This document shows, one piece after another, positions 46,840 to 60,925 of a stretch of 64,000 nt of DNA. Both the position numbers and the translations under genes were made by a program. This DNA is from Motacilla alba alba (lineage: Eukaryota; Chordata; Aves; Passeriformes; Motacillidae). The DNA lies in the NCBI RefSeq assembly GCF_015832195.1, contig NC_052019.1:4077685-4141684 (forward strand), read 5' to 3'. How positions within the stretch are numbered: position 1 is the first letter of the stretch; each line of letters starts with the position of its first letter. Below the pieces are notes generated by a model. It did not search any database. It worked only from the letters and a program-made list of their open reading frames with translations, and had not been told where the DNA came from.

Positions 46840-49800
46840 TTCCCCCTCTGGAACAAAGCAAAACTCACTTTCTCCTAAGTCCATAAGATTTCTTGTACCT
46901 GCAGATAATGGATCTGTATCTGCTCACAGGGATCTAAGGATCTTACTAATTCTGGTAGTTGGCAAGGCTCTGAAAATCACCAGTATTGCCTTTCAGTCTT
47001 TTGCTCCATCTCTGGATGCCAGGGAAGCAGAGCAAGAGGAACCAAGCAGAGCTGGGCTGCTCAGTGCTGCTCTGAATTGCTGCTGCCTTTGCTGCCTCCT
47101 TTCCCCTTTCCCCTTTCTCCTTTCCTTTTCCTTTTCTCATTCTGTCCTGGGAGGAGGCCGCTGGGTGTGTGGTGAGCTCTGGGCAGGACTGACCCACAGT
47201 TGCTCTGTTTTCCTGCTCCTGGATTTTTCCTGGGTGGTGTTTGCACAACTTGTGCCTGTCTCCGGACTGAAGAACACTGACCTTTAGTGTTCACATAAAT
47301 ACCCAGCTGTGTACTAAACCTTCTGAGTGTTATGTATTGATCTTCACATCATCCCAAGTGTTTTATCAGGCAGTAACATCACCTTCTTGAGAAAGCTCTT
47401 TGTCTTCTATGGTGCTAACCTTTCCTCACTGCATGGCGGCTAAATCATGACAGAACCTAAACATCCTGGCTGCTGTTTGTGTGATCAATATTCATTTGCA
47501 CAGCCAATATTCCTGGTACTGCTGCAGTCAGGGGTCAGGGCCTGGTGCAGCTTTCAGCACAGGAGGGGCATTTCTTTCCTGGAATTGTCATTACTCTTCT
47601 CTGTGATCTTTTCATCAGGAAACTGCTGTGTTTCACATGTTCCTGGCAGTGTAAGCAAAGAGGAGCTCAGACCAATACTTAGGTGAAAACACAGCTTGAT
47701 TTTGCAGTTAATAATGTGACTGGGACTGAAACCAGAAGTTTCTATTCTCTTTTAACCCTCATCCCACCTCTGCTTTTAGGTAGATTTTGCTGTTACACTG
47801 TGAGAGCATCTGTTAATTCAGTTGCTACAGAGAGCAGGAGCTATCTGTCAGCACAGATGCTTTACTGCAGCACCATCCATTTTAACTAAGGATGTATGAA
47901 TTAATATTTCTGATTCAGTTATGCAATCTTTGCTGAAAAGTGCTGTCTCCTATTCTGACACCTCCCTTGAAAAAGGAGTACCTGGCTAAGCAGGAATGTA
48001 GTAAATACAGTCCTGCTGTCTCGATGTATTTTAAAGAGATTTACTGTGGCAGCAGGTAAAGGAGAGAGAACTTTCAATATTACACTAAAAGTATTTGCAT
48101 CTAAAGTATGTTCTTCTCATCCTGCTCATAGCCAGGAGAACAATTAGTTTATAATGCAGCCATGAAGATTTGCTGGCAGTATATCAGGTGCTTTGGGACA
48201 GGAAAGTTGGTCCAGCTGCACTGGAACCACTTGCACAGTCTTGTACAGAAGCTTCTGTAGGTTTTTCCTGTTGGAAAAGGAAGAAGAAAAATTCCAGCAG
48301 TCTTTCAAAATCTTGAAAGGGAATTTCAGTCAGGTTTGTCACTACATTGGTGTTGTGCTGTTTAAGAAACTTCTTGGTGAAATCATTCCTGAAAGTGGAG
48401 TGAAATGTCCTTTATTTCCCATCCTTTATACCCAGCTCTGACCCTGGGGAATCTGCAGCTGCTCCTGTGCTGTGCAGGAATGATTGATCCATGAACCAGC
48501 ATGAGATGTCATGACCATGGCACCCCAACTCTGCAAACCAAGTGATAAATCTTACTTCTCCAGCATGACCCTGCATTTATGATGATTTCCTCTTGCTGTA
48601 CCTTCATTTTTCCCAGAGATGAGTCACACTGTGTTTTTGTGAGGTTGTGACCACCAGCCTGGATAATTGTTTTTTCTCCCTAGCCTATTCCTGCAGTTTT
48701 CCCACTCAATTTCATTTACCTGGTAATGAGGGGAAGAGGCAGGACAGGTTTTAGTGTACACCAGCAAGTCTCAGAGTAAGGCTGACATTTCTATTTTGAA
48801 CTCAGCCCTGCAAGTAACATCTTGCATTACAGAGCTCATGTGATTTGAGTTACATGGGGGAGTTTATTGTGCCATAACAAACTCTTTGCAGTGCTGTAGA
48901 GGAGTTAGAAAGGTAAATAAACCAAAACAAAAACAAAGACAAAACAAAAACACGCTGAAGAAAAGAATTGGGACAAAACTGAAAGCATTATTCTGTCAAC
49001 ATTTGCAACTCTACTCACTTTTGTAGGAGCTGTGAGCAAACAAAATTCTAATTTGAAAATAAAGGGGGGAAAATCCAAGCACTGGGGATGAATGCACACA
49101 TTGGCATTTTAATCTGTATTTACACAGATCTCCCTCTGAGATCTCACAGCCCTGTGGGAACCAGCAGCAACAGGGCAGGAGAGATCTGGCATAAGTTAAG
49201 ATGGAAAATATTAAACTCAAAGGGAGAAATAAATTGAAAGTTGTCATAACATCATAAAAACCAAGGGAGCAGACAGGTGAGAATCACATACAATATCTTT
49301 TCATATTGACTGAGGAACATCTTATGACATCAGTTTTAACACCTGAATAGCAAAAAAATGCAACTAGAATTATTCCTCAAATATGCAGAGAAAAAAAAAA
49401 AGAAAAAGAATAAAAGGGAATTGCCCTGGTCTCTGGTCTGATATTACCTTTTGGATATTTACAGGATTAATTCACAGCCCAGTGTTGCTTACAGAACACA
49501 ACTTTACAAACCCCATCCTGAGGATAATTCAGCAGAGAGAAGCAATTATCACTTCTCCATCTCCTTGAAAGGTGGGACAAGAGCAGTTTGTTTTATTTAC
49601 AGAAAGGAAAATCTGGGTTAAATATTAGGAGAAAAAAGACTGTCAGGGCTAAGATACACTGGGATATATTGACCAGGCAAGCTGGGGAGTTCCAACATGG
49701 GAGATCATCGTGAACAGATTATACAAAAACCTCTTATGGATGATGGGAACAACTGAACCTACTTTAAAGAATACAAAAACCTGCTTTTTTTGGTCTTTAC

Positions 49801-50714
49801 AACTGTATAGTTCCATATTTCTGTCTGATCTGAGATAAAATAGGAAACTATCTGAAAATTTAAATAAACAACAACAACAAAAAAAAAAAAACAAACAAAA
49901 AAAGGCCAGCAAGTGCAATGTAATTTATTCTCAAGTACTTTGCTTTCCCTCACAGCATCTTCTTTAGCAGTCCATGTCCATGAAAAGCCTCTCTCTGCCT
50001 CATTTCTTCCCCGGGAGGAAAACATTAAAAGAGAAAGGGTCTGTTCTGAGTGTTCCTATAAAAAAGAACACACTATCCACTCAACTATGAGGCTTCTGGC
50101 ACCTTCTTATTGTCTTGGGTTTTTTGCTGGTTCCCTTTTCTCAGTATAGAGATATGCCACAAATTTTGCTCTTTTTTTGTCCCTGTTCAAAGTTCACGAT
50201 ATACAACCCCTGGATATTGTGTTCATTTACCAATAATTTCCCTGTAGTGCTATATCTTCATTATTTTGCCGGTGTGACAGCAGACTTGTCTTTCCAAAAG
50301 ATCTTTTTGAGTCTTGGTCACTCTACTAACTCACATTAGCAAATCTTAGGTGCTCTGCATTGTAGCACTCCCTCGTAACATCTCTCTCTCTTGATTAGCA
50401 GCATAGGGAATGTGGATCTAACCTTTACTTTGCAATACATTTAAATTAATTATCTATAGTAGATGGTGGGATCAGCAGTCTGGGTATGTTTGTATTAGAG
50501 AATTAGCACCTGGCATAGTTTTGGTGGGGGTTTTTAAGGGTTTTAGTTGTTAATCTAAGCTGCCACTACAAAAGTACTTTAGAAAATAGGTATTGGACAT
50601 GCATTTGCCAGTTCTACATTTGCCAGCTCAATATATTTATGCTCCCCAAAACACTCCTGCTTTAACATTATTTTCTCCCATTAGACTAAATGAATGAGTA
50701 AAAATTTCTCATAA
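46840..50714. other. Unannotated stretch, G+C-richer at its left end
   Basis: About 46960-47260 is G+C-richer with a pyrimidine run (CCTTTCCC type) at about 47095-47140 that encodes the Lys/Glu-rich minus frames. A 7-base-arm inverted repeat, GAACACT/AGTGTTC, lies at 47272-47292. A CAAAA-rich tract is at about 48918-48952 and an A-rich tract at about 49866-49902. No gene is recognised. Confidence 0.45.
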
Positions 50715-50862
50715 AATCATAGAATCTTTGAGGAAAAGATCTCTAAGATCTTTGAGTCCAACCGTCCACCTAACACTGCCAGGTCCACCCCTAAACCCTG
50801 TCCCCAAGCACCACATCTGCCCATTTCTTGGACATTCCAGGGCCACTCTGTTCAATGCTTCC
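50715..50862 (-). mobile_element. CR1 LINE 3' fragment
   Basis: Begins with the reverse-complement CR1 tail (AAATCATAGAATCTTTGAGG, AAGATCTCTAAGATC) and continues through TCCAACCGTCCACC, CACTGCCAGGTCCACC and CACCACATCTGCCC, all in CR1 order. Similarity fades after the word TGTTCAATGCTTCC. Confidence 0.85.
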
Positions 50863-52913
50863 CCAATCCTTGCTCACATGAGCAAGTGCTTTGTTTCAGG
50901 TGGTGTCCAGCCATACCTGCAGCCTTCACAGCTTTCAAATTGCTCCCTTGACAGTATTGCTGGACTCCACAATTTGCATTGCATCTTCTTCCAAGGGAAA
51001 AACAGTGGGGCTGTGATTTGCCAGTTCCAAATTTTCTAAACATCTCTTCCCTGGTCTTCTATGGTTTCAGAAAATATTTGCTCCTGGGTTTCTGCCTTTC
51101 TACAACAATTACAGTAGAATTGAGCTAGAAGAGTTCTAGGGTAAAAATACACCTATAAAATATTTCCCAGTTTTAAGATGGCAAAGCCAAGATCAAGCCT
51201 AAGTCAATAATTATAAATAAACTAGAAGGCAAAGATTAATTTCATGTAAGTTGTTTTCTTATTAAAATTCACACTGTGCTTTGGACGTAAGAGAGGCGAA
51301 GGAATGCAAGAGAGTTTCTATCCACAGATATGAAAACAAAAAGTGTTGGGTTTTTTTTTTCCCAAAACATGGAGGGCTTCTGCCTGTATTGATCCAAATT
51401 TACTGCTGTGGTGTGAAGAAGTGCACAATCCTTAGAACACACTGAGTGTTCACTGAGTGAATGGCACACCGTGCCAGCATTTGCACTCCTTTTACTGAAG
51501 TGTTCTGAGGCCAGGACCCACCTCTATTTCAGAGGAGTAAAAAAGGGCTTGGAATTCCATCACTCCCCGGGTGATGTGGTAGCACTGCAATACTCACTGG
51601 GGGATATTGACTAAAGGCTCACTGGTGTTCAACCCTAAATCACCACCTGTGGGACTGGGAAGGGGACAGCACCTGTGGGCTGCTCTGCAGAGAGCTGCCA
51701 TGCTTGGCTGCGCATCATTGAATGTATGGATTCAATGCACACAGGCTGGAGATTTTACCACTAATTCAGAAAGACAACAATCCACAGAAGGAGTTCAGGC
51801 TTGAAGCTGGGCAGTTGCCTGATCAATTTGTGAGATCAAAAAGAAGTGAAGACAATACTGCTTTTGTTTTCAGGGTGTTTTGTTTGGATGTATTCTCTTT
51901 CTACCTGCTGTGTAGACCAGCAGATCTTTTCTGATTGCATTCTTGCTGTGCAGCCATTCCTCCCTGCAGACAATCTCTGACTACTTGCAGAGTTTTTGTG
52001 AACACTGTACAAGGCAAAATACTTCAAATGACAGTGACCTTGCAGCTAAAGCCTTGTAAAAGTCAGCAGGTTTTTTTAGCTGGAATGTGTGCATATGTTG
52101 CATTTTGGGTTTGGTTTGCATGGATTCATGCCAGCTGAGCTACAGGTTCAGACAATACATCAAAACCCACTCCAAATCTCCCCTTTTATTCTCCCTTCAC
52201 AGTGAAACCACCGCAAACACTTGGCTTCTCTATTTGAAAATAAAAGTCATGACTCACCACTGCTTTCTTCCAGCTTTACACCAACTCCACTGATTTCAGT
52301 GCCGACCTGATTTCAGAGAAGTAAATTGACATAAACTTGAAACGATACAACATAAAATCAGATCCCTCAGGCTTCAAAGATGTATTGCAATGATGTCTGT
52401 TCGTTGACCTTTGTGAAATGAATATGGAGATTTTGGTTGATTTTCTATTTGCAGCACAGAGTCAGCTCTGAAGCCACCATCACTAATGCAACTCTGTGCA
52501 GAGCAAGGGCTCAGCAGAAATAGACTCCTCTACTCCATCAGGACAAGTTTAAGGGACACTGTCATCTATCTTAGGAGAAGAGGCCACCTCTGGGGTCATC
52601 AAACACTGCCTTCTGCATCCATATCACGCACAGAAAAAAATCTCTTTTATGCATTGAAAACCTTTCCCTTAAAGAAGATTTTGTTGTTGTTCCTTTTTGC
52701 TTGGCAATAATCCTCTCCAGCTATCACACGGGTCAGTGAAAAAGCTTTGGCAAGGACCTTAGGGAATTGCTTTAGTTTGGTTTTTTTTTCACCTTTCAAT
52801 CCTTTGACATGAAAAATAAAATATTCAGACTTTGAACAAAGAAACAGTATTTCACAACTTGCAGGACAGGCCTGCCATGAGAACTGTTCTTGTGTTGGGA
52901 GCTACATGAACAT
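50863..52913. other. Unannotated stretch between CR1 fragments
   Basis: Mixed composition with several overlapping short frames on both strands and no motif. The left end could hold more decayed CR1 sequence. No gene is recognised. Confidence 0.4.
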
Positions 52914-53080
52914 CACAGAATCATGGAGTGGTTTGGGTTGGAATGGATCGTAAAGATCATCCCATTCCAACTCCTGCCATGGACAGGGACATCTTCCACT
53001 ATCCCAGGTTGCTCCAAGCTCTGCCCAAACTGGCCTTGGACAATTCCAGGGATGGAGCAGCCACAGCTTCTCTGGCAAAT
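52914..53080 (-). mobile_element. CR1 LINE 3' fragment
   Basis: Starts CACAGAATCATGGAGTGGTT and continues with TGGGTTGGAATGG, AAAGATCATCCCATTCCAAC, TGCCATGGACAGGGACATCT, TTCCACTATCCCAGG and a CCACAGCTTCTCTGG end, the reverse complement of the CR1 3' end. It is a close relative of the plus-strand copy at 34935. Confidence 0.92.
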
Positions 53081-54342
53081 AAGTACTGAGATGATTTTGC
53101 TTCTTCAAGAAGGAGTTTTATCCCACTCCTACCCAAGAGACGTGATTGTGGCCATTCTTTATCCCCTCTCAGCAGTTTTGGGATAGGTCCTACCACCTTA
53201 CCCTGCATCAATGACTGAGATGTGTAAAGTGAACCTGTAAAGCCTGTAACAACACCCATGTCTTGGTTGATTAAAAACCAAATGATTTCTTTACAGTCTT
53301 GCTGGATCAACAACAGTTTTAAAGGAGTGAACAAATTGCAAATTCCTGCAATGTTTCAGGCAGTTGTGGTGCCTGTGCCAACACAAAGTGTTGCACCATA
53401 AAAAACTGGGGTGTAGTTTGAACTTTCTGTGAAAAATTTACCTGCTGCCTTGGAAAGCTGGTGGAAATCAAGTGGTTTTGTTTTTCCTTCTTATGCACAA
53501 CCTGATCAAAATTTGTTTTAGCTGGATTTTTCCCAAATCTCCCTAAATATTATCTGCTTTGAAAAGTACTTTGACGTTCACTGATGAAAAGCACGCCAGG
53601 TAGTAGCTGAATACTGTTATAAACACATCAGACAGGAGATCTGTAAAACTTTTATTATTTCCTGCCTTATTCTTATGGTGAAGAACACCACATATTTCTG
53701 TTTTCATTTATCTTCTATTACTTGAAAACATCAAATCACTGTTAATAGTAAAAATATGCAGTTTAGTACTTTTCTTACCTATATATTTATCTTGGCAGAC
53801 CACAGAGAACCTTGATTATTTTCAGTCTCCAGCCAATGAAAATTGTCACCTTTTTTCCTTGATTTACACCCAGAGCTCTAATCATAAACAATCTTAAAAG
53901 GAAAATGCGTGAGGCTGTCTGCCAGAACTTTCAGAAAGAGCCTGTCATAACTCAGCAGCCATTCCAAAAGCAATTTTCAAAAACTTAATTTTGTTGGCCT
54001 TAAAGATATTTGTGCTTTAAAACTTAACTATTAGTTTCACATCTGTGTTCTTGAGGGGGAGAAATGCAGAGTATATGCTTTCTGTAATAAACTTACTCTT
54101 CTCCAGAAGAAAAAGGGAAAATATATATATTTTTTAGTATTTTTTTCACATGGAAATTCCAATTAATATTTGGAATACCTAACTCCAATTTAGCTGAACA
54201 GAAAACTATGAGAAGTTACAGCTGACATTTTATTCTGTAAGGACAATGAGTGTGAGTGGGATAACCTACTGAAAATAAGATTATAGAAAGGAAATCCTAT
54301 TATGTGTTTCTTACCCAAGTTTTTTTTTTTATCAATAGCTAT

Positions 54343-54432
54343 TGTCTATATTTTTATATATTTATACATGCACACAATCACACATACCTATATGTATATA
54401 TAGATATACATATCTATACATATATATTTATT
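54343..54432. repeat. Degenerate TA/CA-rich simple repeat
   Basis: Alternating purine-pyrimidine sequence with TATATATA, ACACAATCACACATAC and TATGTATATATAG words. It is a decayed dinucleotide microsatellite. Confidence 0.75.
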
Positions 54433-57151
54433 TTTAATGTGTATTTAGATGGATAGAGATGTAACTACAAAATTAAAACTGAGAGGAAATAAACCAGTAT
54501 TTTAGGAAATGGTTGCTAGAAGCATGCCATTGAATAATTCCAGTGGGATTGAAGTCTTCCCTTTTTCCTATAGGATGTTGTAGGAGTAATTAATTATTAA
54601 GCAAGTATAAGAGGGAAAGGAGCAGGTGCAGCCACAAAAGTTGAATTTACAAATGTTTTGCTCATGACAATTATAGGAATAAAAGGAGACAAAAAACCAA
54701 GTGAGATGGATCTGTTCAAATTCCCCAAATGAACCAGATGTCCAAAGAGCTGGACCACACTTATTCGTGGAAAATTCATAAGGCCTGGATGGTAAAGAGT
54801 GAGACTTAACTCTTCAGCTCACAAAATAAGTTGTGGTGGAAAGGATTGTTCTTCTGCCTGTCTAAATACGGATTCCAGGATTTCTTATTTCAAAAGAAAT
54901 ATTTTACTTTTTCATAGATGTCAAGCTTTTTTATACATAGCCTGACCTCAACTTGGTTAAATGGCATCATTTTAGTGTGGGTGATCCAGTCTCTATGTGC
55001 AAGTCCAGGTATTAGGTAGGATTTAAAAATATCTATAAAAAGTTTGCCAGTTCTACTGAATATTTTTCACACCCCCACACCTTCCCACCTATCACACACA
55101 TTTAGGACGGGTGCCTGTCCTTGAGCCACCTGTCTCCAGTGATTTCCCACAGGGAGTTCTTGTACCTTTAAACTAAACTCTTGACATTTGGGAAACACAA
55201 AGCTGAGTGTCGATGCCCTCATTTCTGCACAAATTTCCAGCCATTGGAACAGTGATTTAATAAAACCTCATTTGGAAATCCCGGAGAACATTCATTAGCC
55301 ACCCAACATTTTATGAATGGGCTTTTTACTGAGCTTCAGCAAACCAGAATTCTGGTTATGCCACTGCTTTAAACTGGGGACAACCTACCCAACCATTCTG
55401 CTACTTACGGAACAACCAGCTTTAACAAGAAACCTGAGCAATGACATGTCCAAACCAAAAAATACTTCAGAAATGGCACACCATGTGGAAAAACAGTGGA
55501 AAGAGCTCATCTGACTGCAGACAACACAGAACTGATGTCACCCATGCAGTGCACTGCATTGTTCAGTTGTCACAATGCTTGCCCTGTCTTGGATTAAGGT
55601 TTTGCTCAGCCTCAGGCCAGGAATGATATCTGAAATAATTTCAAACCTTTTGTCCTCACAGTTCTTTTGAACCAGGCCAGCCTGTTTTCTCCTTGGTGCT
55701 TTAGATATTTTTTTCCTCAGCAGATGAGCCACAAGTACAGCAGCTAAGCAGATCACAGGAGCACACAACCCATTCTGAACATGGACACTCTAATCTCTGA
55801 AGGCAGCAGTATTTCATAGCCTTTGTCACAGGAATCCTAAGTCTTTGCAGATTCCTTACACTTCCATGCTGTTCTAATTAATACTCCTTCCTTTAAAAAA
55901 AAATCCATTCAGTGTAAGTGGGCTAAGTGCTATTTATCTAAAAGCCCTTGGCAGCTGAAGTTGGGATTAATCTTCTAACCCAAATCAAATCATGTCAGCT
56001 CAGATCAGCTTCCTTCTATAATCTGATTTTTTCAGGAAAGTCAGCTTCTCCCTGCGTGTGACCTGTGGCAGCAACGTGGATATGGAAACTTGGCATCTCA
56101 GTGTGAGCAGGATCCTGTGACACTGGAATTCAGCACAGATTTCTTCCTGTCCTCACAACTTTACCAGTTTAAATCACCTGAAGATGTGGCTTGAACTCTT
56201 GAATACATTCCATGAACCATAAATTTAAAAAGTAGTAAGTCCAAACCCTTATTTTCCTATTTTATTGCTTTCTCTTGTGGTAAAGTTTTCCGGTGTCTAT
56301 TCACCAATCTTAGCCCTGCATAATTTTTAGAATAGCAACATAAATTCTCATACTTGTTCTGCATATGTATATCCTTATATTTAGCTATCCTCTGAGCTTC
56401 TATGATGTTTTGCAGCATTTACTTCACAATCTTTATGCAGAAGAAAACCTATGCAAGCCTCCATTTAAAAATGAAAAGTCTGTAAGAGGCCTGTGGAAAT
56501 TGCAGTAAACAGCAAATGTTCCTGCAGACAGATATTGACTTTACAGTGTGATTAAATTATATCCATCCCTTCTCTCTCTTTCTGTCGTGCATCTGAACTA
56601 GACTTCAATCACTTTGGCTTAAATTCACAGTTCCAGAGCAATTCTTTTCAGCGGTGACTGTTGTTGATGATAATTTTATATTCTGAGCAGATTAATGTAG
56701 TACTATTTTTTTATTAAACATGTTGCCAAGTATGGTGCATCCCTTAAGTTCTCATTCTAGTTTGGCTTTTGTGAGTCTGTTTTAATGTTAATCATATTCA
56801 TATTCTGAATACAGAGTTGCTGATCTGATCTACATTTTGGCCTACAGACTCAAGGTCAGTGATACTGTAATATCATAGAGTAAATTTGAGCCACAAAAAA
56901 CAAGCAAACAACCAACCAAACAAAAATGCCCCCCTCCCAGAAAAAAACAAAAAATGAAAACAAAAACAAAACCAAAAAACCTAAACAGTATAAGAAAACA
57001 AACAGGTCTCAGAAATATTCATATTTCTCAAAAATATCCAATAATCCCAAATGCAGGACTGGAGGGTTGAAAAATTACAGATAGGGGAAAATTTGGTTCA
57101 CACTGTTTTCTGTGTACTGGGTCTTGTTTGGCTTGGTTTTGGTCTTTTTGA

Positions 57152-57171
57152 TTTTTTTTTTTTTTTTTTTT
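57152..57171. repeat. T20 homopolymer
   Basis: Twenty consecutive T following TTTTTGA. It could be the reversed poly(A) tail of an old retrocopy, but I see no recognisable body to its right. Confidence 0.85.
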
Positions 57172-60100
57172 AATTCTGAAGGACAGTGTTAATTCTAAAT
57201 CAGTCACAAACCAACTGAAAGTTACTTCTTTGCTGGCATTAATTTCATATCATATGTTATGGCCTTTCTGGCAGGAAGCTAAATTAGCTTTTTCATTATA
57301 AGTGAACATTTTCTCTCTTTATCTCTTTTTTTTTATTAATGTGTTCAGCATCTTTGACAAGGAGACACAGTCCCATCTGCAGATTACTACCTGCATGTGA
57401 TGTCAAATTTGCTACTTTGCAACAAGATTCCTGTGAGCAGCACAGCTTAATCATAAAAGGAAGCTATTTAGGGTTGAATCCATAAAGGAAATTAAAGTGT
57501 CAAGTCTGACTCCTGCATTCAAGACATGAGCCCCTTCCACATCTCCCTGGGACATTTCTCCCCTGTGTCTCCTAATCTGAAGATCTCCAGGCAGTGTGTC
57601 TCGAGATGCAGAGGTTCCCCAGGAGTCTCAGATTTCCTTAGGAGTATTTCCAAACCCATCTTGTTCTTGAGAAAACTGATTTTTCCATCTGCCAGATGCC
57701 TAATTCCCCTCCAAATCACAAACTGGGGTTTGTTGTGCCTGTCACCAGTGCCAGGAGTGATGGGAACAGAACACAGGGTGTGGATTTAATGATTTTTGAC
57801 TGCCCAGGGACTTAAATGCCATAACTCCCTCTTTCTTCAGGTTTCTTCTTATCGCAGCAAATGAACTATTCCTGTGTGTCAGGAGGTCAATATCTTTGGA
57901 TTTCCCTTAATGAACTACTTTAATTTCATGCAGAATAACTGAAGTTTCTTTATGTTAACAAGAAAACAGTCTTATTATGCCAGTGTAGCCTGATGGTTGT
58001 TGTATCTCGTTTGGAAAGGATGACTAAAGGATGAACTTTGCTGCAGTGCCCTCTAAATGATTTTATCCAATGTGTAGTAGCAAAATTGCTATAAAATAAA
58101 GTTTTCAATTTTATTGCTGTGATAAAGATGAGGCTTTAGGACAAATATACTGAATGGAAGCACCTGTTTACTGAGAAATTACCTATGTATTCTTCAACAA
58201 TAGCAAATTATTCTGCATGAGATCTTCATGATCTCTTTTACATACTGGTTATGGAAATAAGACAAAATTTCTAGAAGAACAGAGTGATGTCTTTTCACTT
58301 TCTGCAGAGACATTTGCCTTTGGAGCTTATGCTATTTGTCAACAAAATTGAAGAATAGTTGGCAATCATTCTGTCCTTAAGCACTTCCTCTGTCCTCTAT
58401 AATGCTAAAGTGCCCTTCAAACTCAGGCATAACTTTCTCACTGTCTTTACGTAATATGTAAATGCATGTAAAGATCTCTTAAAGATCCCAGATAGCAGAA
58501 TGTAACACCAAATTCTTTAGATTATTCTGCTGTGAGACAGGTGAGCTAGCAAAGCTGCCAATTGCACCAACATGAGCCACTGAAATCCCAGCATAATCAA
58601 TTAAGCTCTTGTGTTGTGGCTCACCTGTCCTTTGGGAAATTTTAGCTGGAGCTGTGAACCTATGAAAATAATGTATCCACCTCAGAGAACAGCCTGTACA
58701 CACTCAGTTCAGCCATTAGTTTCCCTGGAAACTTAGCAGACACCAGAGCAACATGCCTTCTCTGGGAAGTGCTGCTCAGGAGCCGAGATCCTGCTGCCTG
58801 CGCATCTCTCACCGTCTGCAGGTTGGTGCTGGGTTTCCTTTGGAAGCTCAGTCTGCTTTTGGTGACTTCAGTGACTCATAGCTACACAATACTCTGCGTT
58901 TTTAACACCAAGGTTTCCAGCTGGAGATCACTGAGTGAAGTAAAAAGAAAAAGCCTGGTGGCATCCGTGGATGATGCAGACATTGCTGGTCTATGAGAAC
59001 GCCCATGGCATAGAACTGATGAGCTGCTTGAGGAAGAAGAGCAACCACTATTTCCTTAAACACTTCTGTTCTGGCATCACTCCCAATTTGTCTATCTGCT
59101 TACCATTTTCTTTCTCTAGCAATTGGTAGCTACTTTTCCCTTTCCAGAAGGACTTCTGGCTTTTCACATTACATTTCTTTTACTGTGTTGCTTTATGCAA
59201 CAGACACAATTTCAGTGTCCTCTCATGCAATGAACTTCTATCATAATTTCTATTCCTTTTCTAGGCTTTGATTTGTTAATCTAGCCAGCTTTAATTTTGA
59301 TCTTATTTTGGTACAATCAGATTGATATCAAGAAAATTCTTGGAGAATGATGAGATCATAGCAAGACTGGTACAGCTGATCAAAAATGAATCTACCAGGG
59401 CTACTGTTCTTCCAATTTTAACATTAAAAAATACTTACAGACTTACATGGGTATCTAAACCAAAGACATGTAGCCCATAGGTCCATGAAAAATCTCTGGC
59501 TAATTTGATTTTTTCTTGTACATCTGTAAAAAGGGGAATAGTTTCCACTGAAAACCTAGAGTGACATTTTTTAATACTAACAATAATACTGACAATATTT
59601 AAAAAATCACAAGAAAATGAGGTAACATTAATAGCTCAAGCTTCTCCAAGTTTCCACCACAATGTGGTAGAGGCATCCACGGAAATGATGCAAAGCTTCT
59701 ATGTTTATTTCTATTCTATATTTATTTCTATACTATATTTTTTCTATTCTATTTACAGGAGGAAATAATTTGATCCCCTCTTATTAGCCTTTAAAATGAT
59801 TCTACTCTTCAAACCCAGTGGAGTCTCTGATGAAGCAGCACATATTCTGTACAAATGTGAAGTGACCAGTGTGAAGAGATGTGGCTGGAAGCTGATGAGA
59901 AATGTAATCCCAGAAAAACCCTCCGTTCTGTAAAAATTAAGGCAATTAAGGCTCATTGAGCACTCCTCTGGACCCACTGTCAAAGCAAATAAACAACCAC
60001 CCAGCAGGGCATGAATGTGTAATCAGATAGAGTCTGGTGTTCACTGAGATGTGTGCTTATGCTTTGGACACAATGTCAAATTCATTATTTTGCCTTAGAA

Positions 60101-60310
60101 TCTTTTGTTTCTTATACCTCTGCCTGCAGCTCAATAATTTATCCATAACACATTTAAAAGAACACAAGATAAACAGTAAAAAAAAAACAAACTCATAGAA
60201 ACTAGCACAGCTGTACACAATGGGAATTTAAACACCAAAGTAAAATAATCTGTATTTAAAAGCTGGCAGGAAATACAACTGTGATTCACTTAGACAGATA
60301 TTATTAACTT

Positions 60311-60337
60311 AATGGAATATTAATAGGATATTCCATT
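60311..60337. repeat. Inverted repeat, 10-base arms
   Basis: AATGGAATAT (60311-60320) and ATATTCCATT (60328-60337) are exact reverse complements around TAATAGG. GGAAT/ATTCC are TEAD-like words on opposite strands. It may be a chance palindrome in AT-rich DNA. Confidence 0.85.
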
Positions 60338-60925
60338 TATATCTCCTGTTCTGTCCCAAAGTCTCCTGAGATATTTTTCAATGAGATTTTAATGATAATA
60401 TAAAATGCAGCTACTCCTGAGATAAACATCTAGTAGAAATTAGTAACAAATGCATAATTTAAGAGCTGGGTAAGAAGAATTTGCCTACTAATTCTATAAA
60501 TTGCAATGTAGAGAGAACACAGGGCACGTTTCTAAAGCTGGCTCGTGCAGTCATTCAAAATTCACACAATATCGTAGGAGCACAAAATTTAAGGTTTTAT
60601 TATGGAAAAATGGAGTAATTTATGTCGCCCTGTTCTTCTAAAGTTCTTCTAAGCCTTCTGATGCTTACATTTTTGTGATGGAGTTTCTCACGCACTTTTC
60701 ATGTAAATAATGATTGTTTTACATTCCTTTCTGGAGGAGGAGAGAACTGATGAACTGTTGGTTTGACCAGTGTGGTTGGAGAGGTGGCAATTTCATCCTC
60801 CAACCCATGGTCACTTTTGGAATTCTATAAATATCGAAGTCCAGAAATAAATGTGCCTTTTTTTGCCTTGGACATCTCAGTGTGTGAGTGTCGTTCATTT
60901 CGTGTCCTATTGTGACAAATTTCTG
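60338..60925. other. Unannotated AT-rich stretch
   Basis: No gene or repeat recognised between the hairpin and the CR1 fragment. Confidence 0.45.

Larger units (their letters stand above)
53081..60310. other. Long AT-rich stretch without recognised genes
   Basis: About 7.2 kb. It contains an AT-rich TATA/CACA tract at about 54343-54432, a CAAA/CCAA-rich tract at about 56893-56985, a 20-base T run (57152-57171) and a TTTCTAT-rich tract at about 59698-59757. Open frames are all short and without motifs. Confidence 0.5.
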
